64,000 bases of DNA from Cunninghamia lanceolata (GCA_027924645.1 BSBN01000809.1:40516001-40580000); one strand, 5' to 3'; shown: positions 46,845 to 60,058, counted from the first letter of the stretch. Numbers and translations: made by a program. The notes: generated by a model not told the origin, from the sequence alone.

Positions 46845-47226
46845 GATCTGCTCGAGTGTTGGCGTCGTGTGAGGGGCTCTGTGTTGCTGAGGTGGCGGTG
46901 GCAGGGTTAATGTTTTATGTTTTCTGCTCTCTTCCTTTCGGCTTTCTTAGGTTGGCGGTGTTGGTACAGTTTTTTGGGTTAATGCTGTTCCTTTTTTGGT
47001 GTCGGTTTACTTTCTTACCGGCGATGCCGATGTTTTGTTCTACTGTTGACTGTGGCCCTTGTCGCTCTGGTTGGAGGTTTAGTTTTTTGTTCATTTTATG
47101 TTGATTATATCTGGCCATCATAGGGCCTTGCTCTGTATATTTTCGTTGTTTTCAATGTTGAACTCTTTCTGTATAAACCTTTTATCTTAATGGTACGGGT
47201 GGTTTACCACCTTTTGGTTAAAAAAA

Positions 47227-47640
47227 CAAAAGTAGACTACAGAAACAAAAGACAATTTCACTAGTTTGGGTAAATCTAATAACGAGGGCACAACAATTTC
47301 TTAGGCTTACATATATCTTGAAATTAGGGGACAAATTACTCTGGTTTTCATGGGTATAAATGAATTGGCAAATCAAGTCGAATGCATTGTGTTTGAGATA
47401 TAAATCATTGGAGATATCATAACACAATGCTGGGTTTAAATCCTATGGAGGCATTAGAAGAGTTCAAATTGGAAATATTCAAGATGTTAGGGTCGCTTCG
47501 ACAGAAGAGAGACCCCACAATGAAAATTTATCAATGAGAAACTAAAATTACTCTAAACCTTATTAAATAAGGTAATATCAGCTCAATCAAAATTTAATTG
47601 GCAAAGAGATCTAAATATACCGAGACAACAAAAAATAAAC
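47227..47640. other. Short intergenic stretch
   Basis: It lies between the LINE tail and a tandem duplication. Nothing was recognised. Confidence 0.4.
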
Positions 47641-47900
47641 CAGAAGTTAAAAACAAGTTTGGCGCTATAGTTCCATGGCAGGAACTAATAATCACGTTGG
47701 TTGGACTGTGTACATTGTGTTTACTGGTTTCAGTAAGTCAAACCCATCACCACTTAAAAACCTAAAACTACAGAAGTTAAAAACAAGTTTGGCGCTATAG
47801 TTCCATGGCAGGAACTAATAATCACGTTGGTTGGACTGTGTACGTTGTGTTTACCGGTTTCAGTAAGTCAAACCCATCACCACTTAAAAACCTAAAACTA
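47641..47900. repeat. 130-bp tandem duplication, nearly identical
   Basis: CAGAAGTTAAAAACAAGTTT begins at 47641 and 47771. The two 130-base units differ at only two positions that I can see (TACATTG/TACGTTG and TACTGG/TACCGG), so this duplication is young compared with its surroundings. It contains no clear gene. Confidence 0.95.
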
Positions 47901-50174
47901 ATTACGCTAAGAGGCATTCTACACTCACAGCAAGGGCTGAAAGATTCAGATTCCTGTAAACAATTAAGATTCAGATTCCCAAATAAACAAAACTCATAAA
48001 TTGTGTAAATAAATAAATTTGTGGAAGCCAAATGGATAGAAAAATAGAAGAACTTGGGCAGTTATGGAGTGAAATTTTTATTATGTTTGAAGAATATGAA
48101 AAGTCTCGCAGCATAGTCTCTTTAAATTAACTCGTGATTATATCAAATATTCTGATTGCAAATAATATATAAATACCAACAAATTGGAAGATATTTTTTT
48201 AAAATATAAATATACTAATATTTAAAAGCGCTATGACAACGAATGACAACGAAGTTACACGTCCATTTTCCCCCAAGGATAGATGATGCCACTTGTTTAC
48301 GGTTCACAATTCCATTTTCAATCCAAATCCATAATAAAAATTAAACCAAATGCTAAAGAATAATTTTACACCGAAGTTAATATGTCCAGTGTTCGAAGTA
48401 TGCTGTTTCCACTGAATAGGAAGTTGACTAAATATGATAAATGTAAGAGTCCAAAATAATCAATCCTTGTTTATAGATGTATCTAACTTCAAATGAGTTC
48501 AAAATTTATATTTCTAACTTTTAAAATATACTTAAAAATTAATTAGATTTAAAATGCTGGATAATGGTTGATTAGGAAAGCTTGTGAAAATTTATGGTGT
48601 GGTTAGTTTGTTTTTATGTTTTATTTTGTTTGTAGGTTTTTATTTTTTAAGTGTAACTAGATTATTTATATATTTATTGTAAAATATTTTCAAGTTTTGT
48701 GTTTGACATTTTTCATATCTTTTATTTTTATTGTAGAATATTTTTTAGTTTTCTTTCTTTAGGGTAGTCTAATATTTTTGGTTTTGCCTATTTAATTGTA
48801 AAATATTTTCAAGTTTTCTTACTTTTAATGTTTGAGATTTTTCATATCTTTTTTTTTTTGGGAATATTTTTTAGTTTTCTTTTTTAAGGGTAGTCTATTT
48901 TTTTTAGTTTTGCCTATTTAATGGCTTTTAAAATAAGCATTTCAATTGTCAATGTTAAAGTTATTAGTTTTTGAGCATTTAACAATTGATCTTACCATTA
49001 AAGAAATTAAAGAAAAGTTTTTGTAAGGTGTTTAACAAGCTAAGTCATTCTAATTCTTAATTAGATATAGTTCTTCTTGTTCCAAATTTTAATAACGTAT
49101 GCAAATGGTTAGATGCAATTTATTATTATAGGATATTTTGTAAGAAGAATCCCATTTGAAAGAATACTTATAAGATACACTAATAATGCATGGGTCCCCT
49201 CATGTTGTTAAGCTAGATGCAATGGAGAATTCACAAATCATTTTTTCCTCTTCCACTTTGTGGAAACTAACCATGTAGACACTATTCACAAGCACATGGT
49301 CTATGGTATGTTTATAGATCCTAGCTTGTTTTTCTCAATGGACTAAGGACTTTACTGTGTTTAACTAGAAGGCTTTAAAGGTACTAGTTTTGATTGAGTT
49401 CCCTAATTTACCCTTACCATACTAAGCTTTTGTGGATTGTATTGTGTTCTTTCTAAGGATGGTTGTTTGCATTGTATCAAATAAAATTTGTTTTTCTCAC
49501 CCTTAAAGAAAAAATCTAGACTCGTAACATGCACCATGTGTGTTCTTTACAATATTTTGCTAAACACATTTCTAGTGTCAATCTTCTAAACAAAAATCAT
49601 AGATTATTCCTTACTTTTACCCATAGCTAAGCCATCCTCCAAACTAGTGAGTAATTTTCCTCATGTAAAGAATAATGACATGTAGGTCAAAGTTCTTACC
49701 CATAAAAATGTTTTCAATGCTCCCAACAAATGGTCCAATTTTTTGAGCCAATAATTGAGTACAATGTAAAATTTCAATGATTATGGTAGAATCTAGTGTT
49801 CACTTCAATGATAAGACCAAGAATGTGATTGGAGTTTAACAAGAAAACTAGTTTTTCTATGGGAAAATGCTTTAACGAGGCTTGCAAGGCACATTATTTA
49901 AGGACATTATTAGCAACAATTATTTTTTCTTCTAAAGAGTTAAGTACTATATCATAGGGTCATACCTCATCTCCACTCAAGAGTTCCATATGCTCTCGTA
50001 GACCTCTTTATCTAGAGGAAGAAGGGGAATATATTCTTGACAAACAACACATGTAGTTTGGAGAGTTCACTCTGGATAACCAAAGTAAGTTTTTACAAAA
50101 TAGTTATTTTGTACTTGAGTAGTTGCAATCCAAGGACATGTCCTAAGATGCTTATTTTCATGAATTATTTCTAA
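47901..50174. other. AT-rich intergenic stretch
   Basis: Apart from the tandem repeat at 48677-48921, no frames or terminal repeats were recognised. The last part (49.1-50.17 kb) may be the decayed 5' region of the LINE that follows. Confidence 0.35.
48677..48921. repeat. 119-bp tandem repeat, two units
   Basis: TTGTAAAATATTTTCAAGTT begins at 48677 and 48796. Both units end in GTTTTGCCTATTTAA and share AGGGTAGTCTA. T-rich throughout. Confidence 0.85.
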
Positions 50175-51025
50175 TTGAATGTTAGGGGTCTAGTCGACCC
50201 ACACCATAAGTATACTATGTAGGATGTTCAACAAAGATTTAAAAATCTAGACATTCTCTATTTGTATGAAATTAAAATTGTTAGATTTTTTTCTTTTTGT
50301 AATATTTTGTGTCATAGTGGAAAATAGTTGTTTAGTAGTAATCCTTAGCAAGGAGGTCGCATATTTCTCACTTTTGTGGCTACCAAGTGCCAACCTCAAT
50401 ATATTTCCCACAGTGTAACCCTTTTATGCTTTGTGGGTCATCTTCAATATTGAGAATGGGGCTTAGGGATTTGTGAATATTTATGCCCTAAATGATGTGA
50501 TTGAAAGAAACTATATTCAGTGTTGGCTTGTTGATGAGATTCTAGATGTTCAATGATTTTTAATGGAGACTTCAATATGGTTTAGGTGAAATATTAGAAG
50601 AAAGGCCATCTTTCCATAAGACAAATGATTGGAGAGAATGAGGCATGGTTTCTACATGCTTAATAAATTTGGCCTTTTTGATACCAATATTATTAGCCAA
50701 ATTAATATAGTTGTGTGGTACATGTGATCTAACCTTTATAGTAGATAAAAAAAGGTTCATTGAGAGGATTGATCATGTAATGTTTTTTACACAACCTCAT
50801 TTTCCATAGCTAGCTATTTTCCTCTTCTGGTGGAATCCCTATCAAATATTGTGCTTTCGAACCAATCTCCAATCTATTTTTACATTGAGTGGGGTCTTAA
50901 GTATCCCAAAATAGATAAAAATAATTTTACGTGAACAAACCACTCTTTTAGCATGGGCCCACCCTTACCCATATTTGATAGGTATGGAGCTATGTGGCAT
51001 GCTTGGGAGGCAACACTTGTTGGTT
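50175..51025 (+). pseudogene. LINE endonuclease domain, decayed
   Basis: Plus-strand translation starts LNVRGLVDPHHKYTM and DVQQRFKNLDILYLYEIKIV, the first motifs of the L1 AP-type endonuclease (WNVRGL...; the E of the LxEI motif is present). Later comes GFVNIYALNDVIERNYIQCW, the usual VNIYAP segment, then degenerate sequence with DTNI and GLKYPKIDKNNF. Stops and frameshifts are frequent. The frame stops at the copia insertion (51026) and reverse transcriptase resumes beyond it at 60064. Confidence 0.75.
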
Positions 51026-51030
51026 TGCAT

Positions 51031-52914
51031 TGTAGCACATTTCACAGTTGAGCATATTGTCTTTTCATTGATGTCAAAATGATGGTAGTGACATCAGTGA
51101 CATGGTCTTCATCAGTGACATGGTTTTCATGGTAGTGACATCAGTGACATGATTTTTTAGATTTCTCAGTTTTGATCTACATCAGTGACATGGTTTTTAG
51201 ATCTCTCAGTTTTGATCTATATTAGTGACATGGTTTTCAGATCTTTCAGATCTCTCAGTTTTGATCTTTCAGTGAAAGTGGCAAAGGTTGGCATTATGAG
51301 TAGTCTTCATGCAATTATGGCACACTCTTGATTGTGGCTTGTTGTAATCACAGTGGTTTGGTATCATCTCAGTATTCAGTGTAATCACAGTGGTTTAGAG
51401 GTTTGGAATTATTTCAGTATTCAGGTTGTAAAACTCTTACAAGTGGTTTATAGTGACAAATGACACATATAGTGGTTTATGATGTTCTTCATTGTTTCAC
51501 AAGACCTAAATAAAACTTCCTTAAAAGCCTATTTTAGCCGTCAGTGCACTTTTCTTTTAATTATTTATTGACCAGCTGAAGTAGTCAAAGTCACTTAAGT
51601 GACAATTTAAAGGGTGTTGGGTCGTTGTGTTTACCAGCCCCATTGGCTAGGGTACTCGGTCACCAGGTTGATGCGCTTTATGCTCCACGGGAAAGTTTCT
51701 AATCAACGATCACTGTTGAATCCACATTTGGCGGGCTGCAAAGATCGAAAGGTTGAGTTCAAATTGGCACATTAACTTCAACGGTCAGTTATCTCCGACA
51801 AATTTGACATTCACAGTGGGAAAAAGGCAATAAAACAGATTTTATTCCTTATCCTTCATAGAAGTTAAAGAGATACTGAAGTTAGTCTTTGAGTTTTGGA
51901 AAGTTTATTTGTTTGAAGAATGTGAAGAGAATTTTGAAGAGTTGTTTTTTGTTTTTTTGTTTTGGTTGAAAAAGAATGGGATTTTTAAAGAAGAAAATAG
52001 AGGTATGAAGCTGAACCGGTTACAAGAGAGAATGGGAAGATGAATGTTTATAATTTTTTTTGTGTGCAGATATGTTTCAAGGAGGTGTGATAAGATCCTA
52101 GGTAGTGTGAGAAAGTTTTTTTAAGGAAGAATGGGATGATTAGTTGCAAGATATTTTTGTTATTAATTGCAGATATATTTTGACATGAAGAGACATTTTT
52201 GAATAGTGAGATTTGTTCAGTTTTTGGAGGTGTGATTGTGCAATCAAGGATGGAGACTTTTTGATCAGAGCAAAACAATATTTTCTCAGAGAAGGATAAA
52301 GCTTTGAAAAAAATAATTTTTGGAGAAGGTTAAATTTTTCAATATTGCAGTGAAAGAGTCTATGAAATTGAAAAGTATGAATTGAGTTGTTTTGAGATTG
52401 ATTTACAGAGATAGAGGTATGAAATATCTTAAAAATCAAATTTGATTGATTGTTGTGAAGATGACGTTTAATATGATGATAACTGTTGAAGGTTGATTAC
52501 AGAAAATATACATTTGTTTGTTTTTGAAAAGGAGAAATAAGGTATTGATCTTATTGAAACAGGGAAACCCCCTGAGTTGTACTGTTCATTGATTTTTAGA
52601 TGTTGTAATGTCAGTGAGACATGCAGAGAAGTACAATATGCCAGTGAGGCAGAGTTGTAATGTCAGTGAGACAGGTGTAATCTAAAATTTGTGTTAAGCC
52701 AGTGAGGCAGTTGAGTGGTTTTTATACCCCAGGAGGGTTTTCCACTCGGGAAATTTCTTGTGTCAAGTTTTGTGTTGATACTCTGCATATTTTCTTTGTT
52801 CTATCTGAAGAATTTTATAATTGTGAAATTAAATTAATTAAAAGGAGTAAAAAGTGTTAAAATTGTAAACAACATTGATTCACCCCCCCTCTCAATGTTG
52901 TGTGTATTCCTACA
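51031..52914 (+). repeat. 5' LTR of the copia element (1884 bp)
   Basis: It starts TGTAGCACATTTCACAG and ends GTGTATTCCTACA. Near its start it holds a short minisatellite of CATCAGTGACATGG units (51085-51240), with one unit more than the 3' LTR. Near its end CAGTGAGRCA words alternate (52611-52710). Confidence 0.95.
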
Positions 52915-52916
52915 AT

Positions 52917-52928
52917 TGGTATCAGAGC
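52917..52928 (+). other. Primer-binding site for initiator tRNA-Met
   Basis: TGGTATCAGAGC lies two bases after the 5' LTR. It is the standard copia primer site complementary to the 3' end of initiator tRNA-Met. Confidence 0.95.
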
Positions 52929-52986
52929 CTGGTACCCTTTTAAAGCTTAATCAGCTTGGGTAGATCATATTTTTGGAATACCTATC

Positions 52987-55900
52987 ATGGCAAGTCAAGA
53001 AGGTTACTCAAATTATAAAGCACCTGTGTTTGATGGTTCTAACTATGCTTTTTGGAAATTCAGGATGGAGTCATATTTGTCATCTCTGGGGTATGATGTG
53101 TATACTGCCATTGTTACTGCATATACTGCGACAAATCCTCCTAGCACAGCTGATGAGAAAAGGGCATATGAAAATAATTCTAAGGCTAAAAATGCATTAT
53201 GTTGTGGTCTTACCAATGACATACTTGTCAAAATCATGGAGTGTAAAACAGCCAAGGAAATATGGGACAAACTGTCTAATATTTATCAAGGAGATGATAA
53301 AATCAAAGAAGCAAAACTACAATCCTACAGAGCCAAATTTGAAAGTCTCAGAATGAGTGATGATGAGAAAGTGGCAGAATATCTTCTAAGGGTCCAAGAA
53401 ATTGTAAATGCTATTAGAGGACTTGGTGATACACTGGAAGAGAAGACAGTTGTTACAAAAGTCTTAAGGACTTTAAATCCAAAATATGAATCCAAAGTGT
53501 CTGCAGTTGGAGAAAGAGACTTAAGCAAAGTTACCTTTGATAAACTTCATGGCACTTTCACAGCTTATGAGATGAGAATTAGTAATGACATACCTTCAAG
53601 CAAAGAAGCTGCTTTCAAATCAGTCAGAAAAGAAAAGGAGATTTCTGATTCAGAAGAATTGGATGATGATCAAGAAATATCTCTTGCAAGCAAGTTGAAG
53701 AAGGGATCTATTGGTAAGTACAAAGGTAAGCTTCCATTCAAATGTTTTGAGTGTGGAAAGATTGGACACTATGCAGCTCAGTGTCCTTACAAAGACCTAG
53801 ACAGTGATGAAGATGAAAACAAGAAGCAATTTAAAAAGAAATAGTTTGTTTCTAGAAGGAAAAATAATTTCAGAAAGAAAAGAAGTTTGTTCATAAAAAA
53901 TGTTGATATGACTGAAAGTGATTCAAATGATTTTCTTGATGAAAATGCACAGACTTTATTTATGGTTATTCTAAATGAAGTTCAAAATGAAAAATGTGAG
54001 GAATAATCAAACAGTTGTGAAGCTATTATTGACTTTAAAGGAGAATTGATGTGTGCATTAAGTCAAGTCAAGAAACTTAAAAAGGAAATCATTGCACAAA
54101 GAAGTCAGTTTCAAAAGGAAAATGATATCATGAATGATAAATTAACTTGTTATGAGAAGCAGATTACTGATCTAATTCTTTCTCTTGAAGAAAGTAAGAG
54201 AATCATTGATGATAAAAACAAAGAGTTGAATAATAAGGACAAGGAATGTCATACACTTGAAGCTGAAATTGTTGATCTGAGAAGAAGACTTGATATGTGC
54301 AGAAGTAGTGATAAACTTGATGATCTTCTTGATAGACAAAAAGGATTCAAAGATAAATTAGGTCTTGGATTTGAAGAAGGACAATGTTCTCAAAAGGCTA
54401 GTATAAATGACAAATCAATCATAAGGACAACAAACTACAATAGGAGTAATACTTTCAGGTATAATGCTCACTTTACTGGATATTGTTTTTGTTGCAACAG
54501 GTTTGGACATAAAGCCAGTGAATGCAGATTTGGAGTCAGAAGAGAAATGCATTTATTTCCAAGGAATCCATTCATGTTTTTAAGAAGTTTGAAGTGTCAC
54601 AATTGTAAAAATTTTGGGCATATTGCCAAATTTTGTAGACCTTCTTTGCAAATGCAGCAAACTATAAGAAATACTATTACAGGTTTGTCTTCTTCAAGTT
54701 CTGAAAAGAAGTTGCTTGTTTGGAAACCTAAGGTAATCAATAAGAGCCTTGATGTTATGATTGCACAAGCTGCTTTTCATGCCAAAAAGAAGGAACAGTG
54801 GGTGATTGACAGTGGCTGTTCCAACCACATGACAGGAGACAAAGAAAAATTTGTTAAGTTTGAAGACATTAATGAAGGCTCTGTTATGTTTGGAAATAAT
54901 GATTGTATTATGATCAAAGGCAAAGGTACAATTCTTCTTGATGATGAAACACCACTACATGATGTGTATTTTGTAGAAGGACTGAAGCACAACTTGTTAA
55001 GTGTCAGTCAAATATGTGACAATGGTTTTAATGTGGTTTTTGATGCACATGGATGTGAGATCAAAAATAAATCAGGTAAAGTTATTGCATCAGGTCTAAG
55101 GACTAGTGGTAACATCTACAATCTTCATAACTCAGAAACTAAAAGTGTTGATAGCCATATCTATTTCATGGGTCAAATTGAGGAAAGCTGGTTGTGGCAT
55201 AGAAGACTTGGTCATGTGAATTTTGACAATCTTGTGAGAATCAGCAGGAATCACAATGTCAGAAATATGCCTCATATTTCAAAACCAAGTAATACTATAT
55301 GCAAAGAGTGTCAGCTGGGTAAGCAAACCAAAGTTAGTTTCAAATCTAAGGAGTATTTTACTTCAAAACCTCTGCAGCTGGTACATTTAGATTTGTGTGG
55401 TCCTACAAGGACTAAAGCTCTGGGAGGAGAAAAATATTTTATGCTTTTCATTGATGATTTTTCAAGAATGACATGGGTAACATTCTTAAGGCATAAATCA
55501 GAGGCATTTGATAGATTCAAAATCTTCAAGAAGATGGTTGAAAAGGAATCTGATTTCAAGCTAAAATGTTTAAGGTCAGACAATGGAGGAGAGTACACTT
55601 CAAAGGAATTTGAGGAGTATTGTGAAAAACATGGGATAAGAAGGCAATTCTCCACTCCTAGAACTCCATAGCAAAATGGAGTAGCTGAAAGGAAAAATAG
55701 GACTGTAAAAGAACTGGCAAGAACCTTACTACATGATGCAAATCTGCTTAATGTCTATTGGAGAGAAGCTGTTCATATAGCTGTATATACTTTGAACAAA
55801 GTTCAATTAAGGGTAAAGTCAAATTATACTCCTTATGAACTTTGGTATGGTAAGTCAACTAATGTTGGGTATTTTAAAATTTTTGGAAGTAAGTGTTACA

Positions 55901-57886
55901 TCAAGAAAGATAATGATAGCTTATGTGGTTTTGAGTCTAGATGTGATGAAGGCATATTTCTTGGTTATTCTACACATAGTAAAGCATATAAGTGCTTTAA
56001 TAATAGGCTCAAAAGAATAATTGAAAGTGCTAATGTTAAGGTGGATGAGGATTTGCAGACCTGTATGCAATTGATTCATGACAAAGAAGATGATCATCAT
56101 TCACAGAAGGAAGAAGAAATTCAGGAAGAGGAAGAAGATTCTAAAAAATCAGTTGATGATAAGACAAAGACTTCTTCAAAGGCATATCAAAGAGATCATC
56201 CTCATGAGTTGATCATTGGGGATAAGGACAGTGGTGTGTTAACAAGAGGAAAGCTTGCTGCTGCACATAATCAAGCACATGTGTGTTTGATATCTGAAAT
56301 GGAACCAAAGAATTATGTTGAGGCCAGCAAAGATGAAGCATGGGTTAATGCCATGGAAGAGGAGTTAAGCCAAATAGAAAAGAACAAAACATGGGAACTT
56401 GTTCCAAGACCAGAAGGTAAGAATGTCATTGGATCAAAATGGGTTTTTAGGAATAAGCTTGATGATAAAGGTAAAGTTGTTAGAAACAAAGCTAGATTGG
56501 TTTGCAAAGGGTATTCACAAATTGAAGGTATTGACTTTGAAGAAACATTTGCTCCTGTTGCTAGATTAGAAGCTATAAGAATGATTTTAGCTTTTTCAGT
56601 TTATAAAAATTTCAAAGTTTACCAAATGGATGTAAAATCAGCATTTCTAAATGGAGATCTTGAAGAAGAAGTTTACATGGAACAACCAGAAGGATTTGTG
56701 AATAAAGATAATTCAGATTATGTTTATAGGTTGAAAAAGGCTTTATATGGTTTAAAGCAAGCTCCAAGGGCTTGGTATTATAGACTAGATAAGTTTCTGT
56801 AAGAACAGGGGTTTACAAAAGGAGGTGTGGACAGTAATCTGTACTATCTAATCAAAGGTGAGGATATTCTGGTTGTTGAAATTTATGTAGATGATATCAT
56901 TTTTGGTAGTAACAATGATGATATGAGTCATTCATTTCCTAACATCATGAAATTAGAATTTGAAATGTCTATGTTGGGAGAATTGTCTTTCTTTCTTGGT
57001 CTTCAGGTATCTCAGCTTGAAAAGGGAATATTTATCTCACAAAATAAATATGCCAAAGAGATGTTAAAGAGATTTCAAATGGATGATTGCAAACCTTTGG
57101 GTACCCCTATGGAGATAGGGCATAAGCTAAGTAAAAATGATGAATCACCTGAAGTAGAACAATCTCTGTATAGATCTATAATTGGGAGTCTTTTATATCT
57201 CACTGCTTCTAGGCCTGATATTATGCAGGCTATTTGTTTGGTTGCAAGATTTCAAGCTTGTCCTAAACAATCAGGCTGTTTGTTTGGTTGCAAGATTTCA
57301 AGCTTGTCCTAAACAATCACATTTGAATGCTGTTAAGAGAATCTTTAGATATATTAAGGGTACACTTGATTTTGGTTTATGGTATCCTAGACACAATGAT
57401 TTTACACTTCTTGCCTATACATATGCAGATTGGGCAGGGTGTCCTGATGACAGAAAAAGCACAAGTGGGGCAGCTTTCTTTCTGGGTGGCAGATTGGTTG
57501 CATGGCATAGTAAGAAACAAGATTGTGTTTCTCTATCTACAACTGAAGCTGAGTACATTGCTGTTTCATCATGTTGTACACAGGTACTTTGGATGGTACA
57601 ATCACTTCTTGATATTAAGGTTGAGGTTAAAAAGCCTGTGTCTATTCTTTGTGATAACACAAGTTCTATCAATATGTCAAAGAATCCCATAATGTATTCA
57701 AGAACTAAGCACATTGCTATCAGATATCATTTTCTAAGGGAAAAGGTGATTGAAAATGAAGTTGCTTTGGAATATGTGCATACAAGTGATCAATTGGCTG
57801 ACATCTTCACAAAGCCTTTGCCAAAGGAGACATTTGAAACTCTGAGACAGAGACTGGGAGTTCTGTCTCTTGTCTCTCTTCAGTAA
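52987..57886 (+). pseudogene. copia gag-pol polyprotein, five disabling lesions
   Basis: The ATG at 52987 opens a single frame. Gag: FDGSNYAFWKFRMESYL, then NAIRGLGDTLEEKTVV. Three CCHC knuckles follow: CFECGKIGHYAAQC (about 53740), CFCCNRFGHKASEC (about 54486) and CHNCKNFGHIAKFC (about 54597), with a Lys/Glu-rich likely coiled coil (54060-54300) between the first two. Protease: VIDSGCSNHMTG. Integrase: [77 protein letters not shown] and the catalytic YVDDI (56887). RNase H: YADWAGCPDDRKSTSG, STTEAEY, KHIAIRYHFLREKV. Lesions: stops at 53842, 54004, 55669 and 56800, and a 46-bp tandem duplication at 57228-57319 that shifts frame. Otherwise the domains are complete. Confidence 0.95.
57228..57319 (+). 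repeat. 46-bp tandem duplication that shifts the copia pol frame
   Basis: GGCTATTTGTTTGGTTGC starts at 57228 and its copy (one substitution) at 57274; each unit is 46 bases. Because 46 is not a multiple of three, RNase H is thrown into another frame. Confidence 0.95.
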
Positions 57887-58179
57887 GTTACAGAGATATT
57901 AGATTCAGGGGGAGTTGTCTTCTAGATCAATATTGATGTCCTGAATCTCATTTGTACAAAGTCTGTATATAGTTTTTGTACATATTTTTTTTTGGTTGGT
58001 AGTATTACAGTATTGTGCATTTGATCAGTGTGATGTAGAGTGTTGTTTTTTGACAATTTTTTTGAGGATTGCATTTACAAGAACAGGACTCTATTGGTTG
58101 TGGTATTTTTTTTGCCTTTGACAATTTTATGTCAAAAAGGGGGAGAAATGAGTTATGGTTTTGCCATCAATGTTAAAGA

Positions 58180-58193
58180 CAAAGGGGGAGTTT
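58180..58193 (+). other. Polypurine tract of the copia element
   Basis: AAAGGGGGAGTTTT lies directly before the 3' LTR, the place where plus-strand priming occurs. The two purine-rich repeats AAAGGGGGAG at 58136 and 58181 are similar; the second abuts the LTR. Confidence 0.8.
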
Positions 58194-60058
58194 TGTAGCA
58201 CATTTCACAGTTGAGCATATTGTCTTTTCATTGATGTCAAAATGATGGTAGTGACATCAGTGACATGGTTTTCATGGTAGTGACATCAGTGACATGGTTT
58301 TTCAGATTTCTCAGTTTTGATCTACATCAGTGACATGGTTTTTAGATCTCTCAGTTTTGATCTATATCAGTGACATGATTTTTAGATCTTTCAGATCTCT
58401 CAGTTTTGATCTTTCAGTGAAAGTGGCAAAGGTTGGCATTATGAGTAGTCTTCATGCAATTATGGCACACTCTTGATTGTGGCTTGTTGTAATCACAATG
58501 GTTTGGTATCATCTCAGTATTCAGTGTAATCACAGTGGTTTAGAAGTTTGGAATTATTTTAGTATTCAAGTTGTAAAACTCTTACAAGTGGTTTATAGTG
58601 ACAAATGACACATATAGTGGTTTATGATGTTCTTCATTGTTTCACAAGACCTAAATAAAACTTCCTTAAAAGCTTATTTTAGCCGTCAGTGCACTTTTCT
58701 TTTAATTGTTCATTGACCGGCTGAAGCAGTCAAAGTCACTTAACTGACAATTTAAAGGGTGTTGGGTTGTTGTGTTTACCGGCCCCGTTGGCTAGGGTGC
58801 CCGATCACCAGGTTGATGCGCTTTATGCTCTGCGGGAAAGTTTCTAATCAATGATCACTGTTGAATCCACATTTGGTGGGCTGCAAAGATCAAAAGGTTG
58901 AGTTCAAATTGGCACATTAACTTCAACGGTCAGTTATCTCCAACAAATTTGACATTCACAGTGGGAAAAAGGCAATAAAATAGATTTTATTCCTTATCCT
59001 TCATAGAAGTTAAAGAGATACTCAAGTTAGTCTTTGAATTTTGGAAAGTTTATTTGTTTGAAGAATGTGAAGAGAATTTCGAAGAGTTGTTTTTTGTTTT
59101 TTTGTTTTGGTTGAAAAAGAATGGGATTTTTAAAGAAGAAAATAGAGGTATGAAGCTGAACCGGTTACAAGAGAGAATGGGAAGATGAATGTTTATAATT
59201 TTTTTTGTGTGCAGATATGTTTCAAGGAGGTGTGATAAGATCCTAGGTAGTGTGAGAAAGTTTTTTTAAGGAAGAATGGGATGATTAGTGGCAAGATATT
59301 TTTGTTATTAATTGCAGATATATTTTGACATGAAGAGACATTTTTGAATAGTGAGATTTGTTCAGTTTTTGGAGGTGTGATTGTGCAATCAAGGATGGAG
59401 ATTTTTTTATCAGAGTAGAACAATATTTTCTCAGAGAAGGATAAAGCTTTGAAAAAATAATTTTTGGAGAAGGTTAAATTTTTCAATATTGCAGTGAAAG
59501 AGTCTATGAAATTGAAAAGTATGAATTGAGTTGTTTTGAGATTGATTTGCAGAGATAGAGGTATGAAATATCTTAAAAATCAAATTTGATTGATTGTTGT
59601 GAAGATGATGTTTAATATGATGATAACTGTTGAAGGTTGATTACAGAAAATATACATTTGTTTGTTTTTGAAAAGGAGAAATAAGGTATTGATCTTATTG
59701 AAACAGGGAAACCCCCTGAGTTGTACTGTTCATTGATTTTTAGATGTTGTAATGTCAGTGAGACATGCAGAGAAGTACAATATGCCAGTGAGGCAGAGTT
59801 GTAATGTCAGTGAGACAGTTGTAATCTAAAATTTGTGTTAAGCCAGTGAGGCAGTTGAGTGGTTTTTATACCCCAGGAGGGTTTTCCACTCGGGAAATTT
59901 CTTGTGTCAAGTTTTGTGTTGATACTCTGCATATTTTCTTTGTTCTATCTGAAGAATTTTATAATTGTGAAAATAAATTAATTAAAAGGAGTAAAAAGTG
60001 TTAAAATTGTAAACAACACTGACTCACCCCCCCTCTCAGTGTTGTGTGTATTCCTACA
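58194..60058 (+). repeat. 3' LTR of the copia element (1865 bp)
   Basis: It matches the 5' LTR over its full length with scattered single-base differences and one fewer CATCAGTGACATGG unit. It ends TGTGTATTCCTACA before the TGCAT duplication. Confidence 0.95.

Larger units (their letters stand above)
43314..47226 (+). mobile_element. L1-like LINE, 5'-truncated
   Basis: The sequence starts inside the thumb part of reverse transcriptase and runs through a zinc-binding domain, RNase H, a further degenerate frame and a 3' UTR ending in a hairpin and A-rich tail (GGGTGGTTTACCACC, then TTGGTTAAAAAAACAAAA at about 47189-47226). 5' truncation is usual for LINEs copied by target-primed reverse transcription. 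No target duplication could be identified. Confidence 0.85.

Noticed and set aside
53842..53844. Programmed stop-codon readthrough between gag and pol
   Set aside because: Downstream sequence still encodes gag (coil and knuckles), the TAG TTT context is not a known readthrough signal, and three further stops exist.
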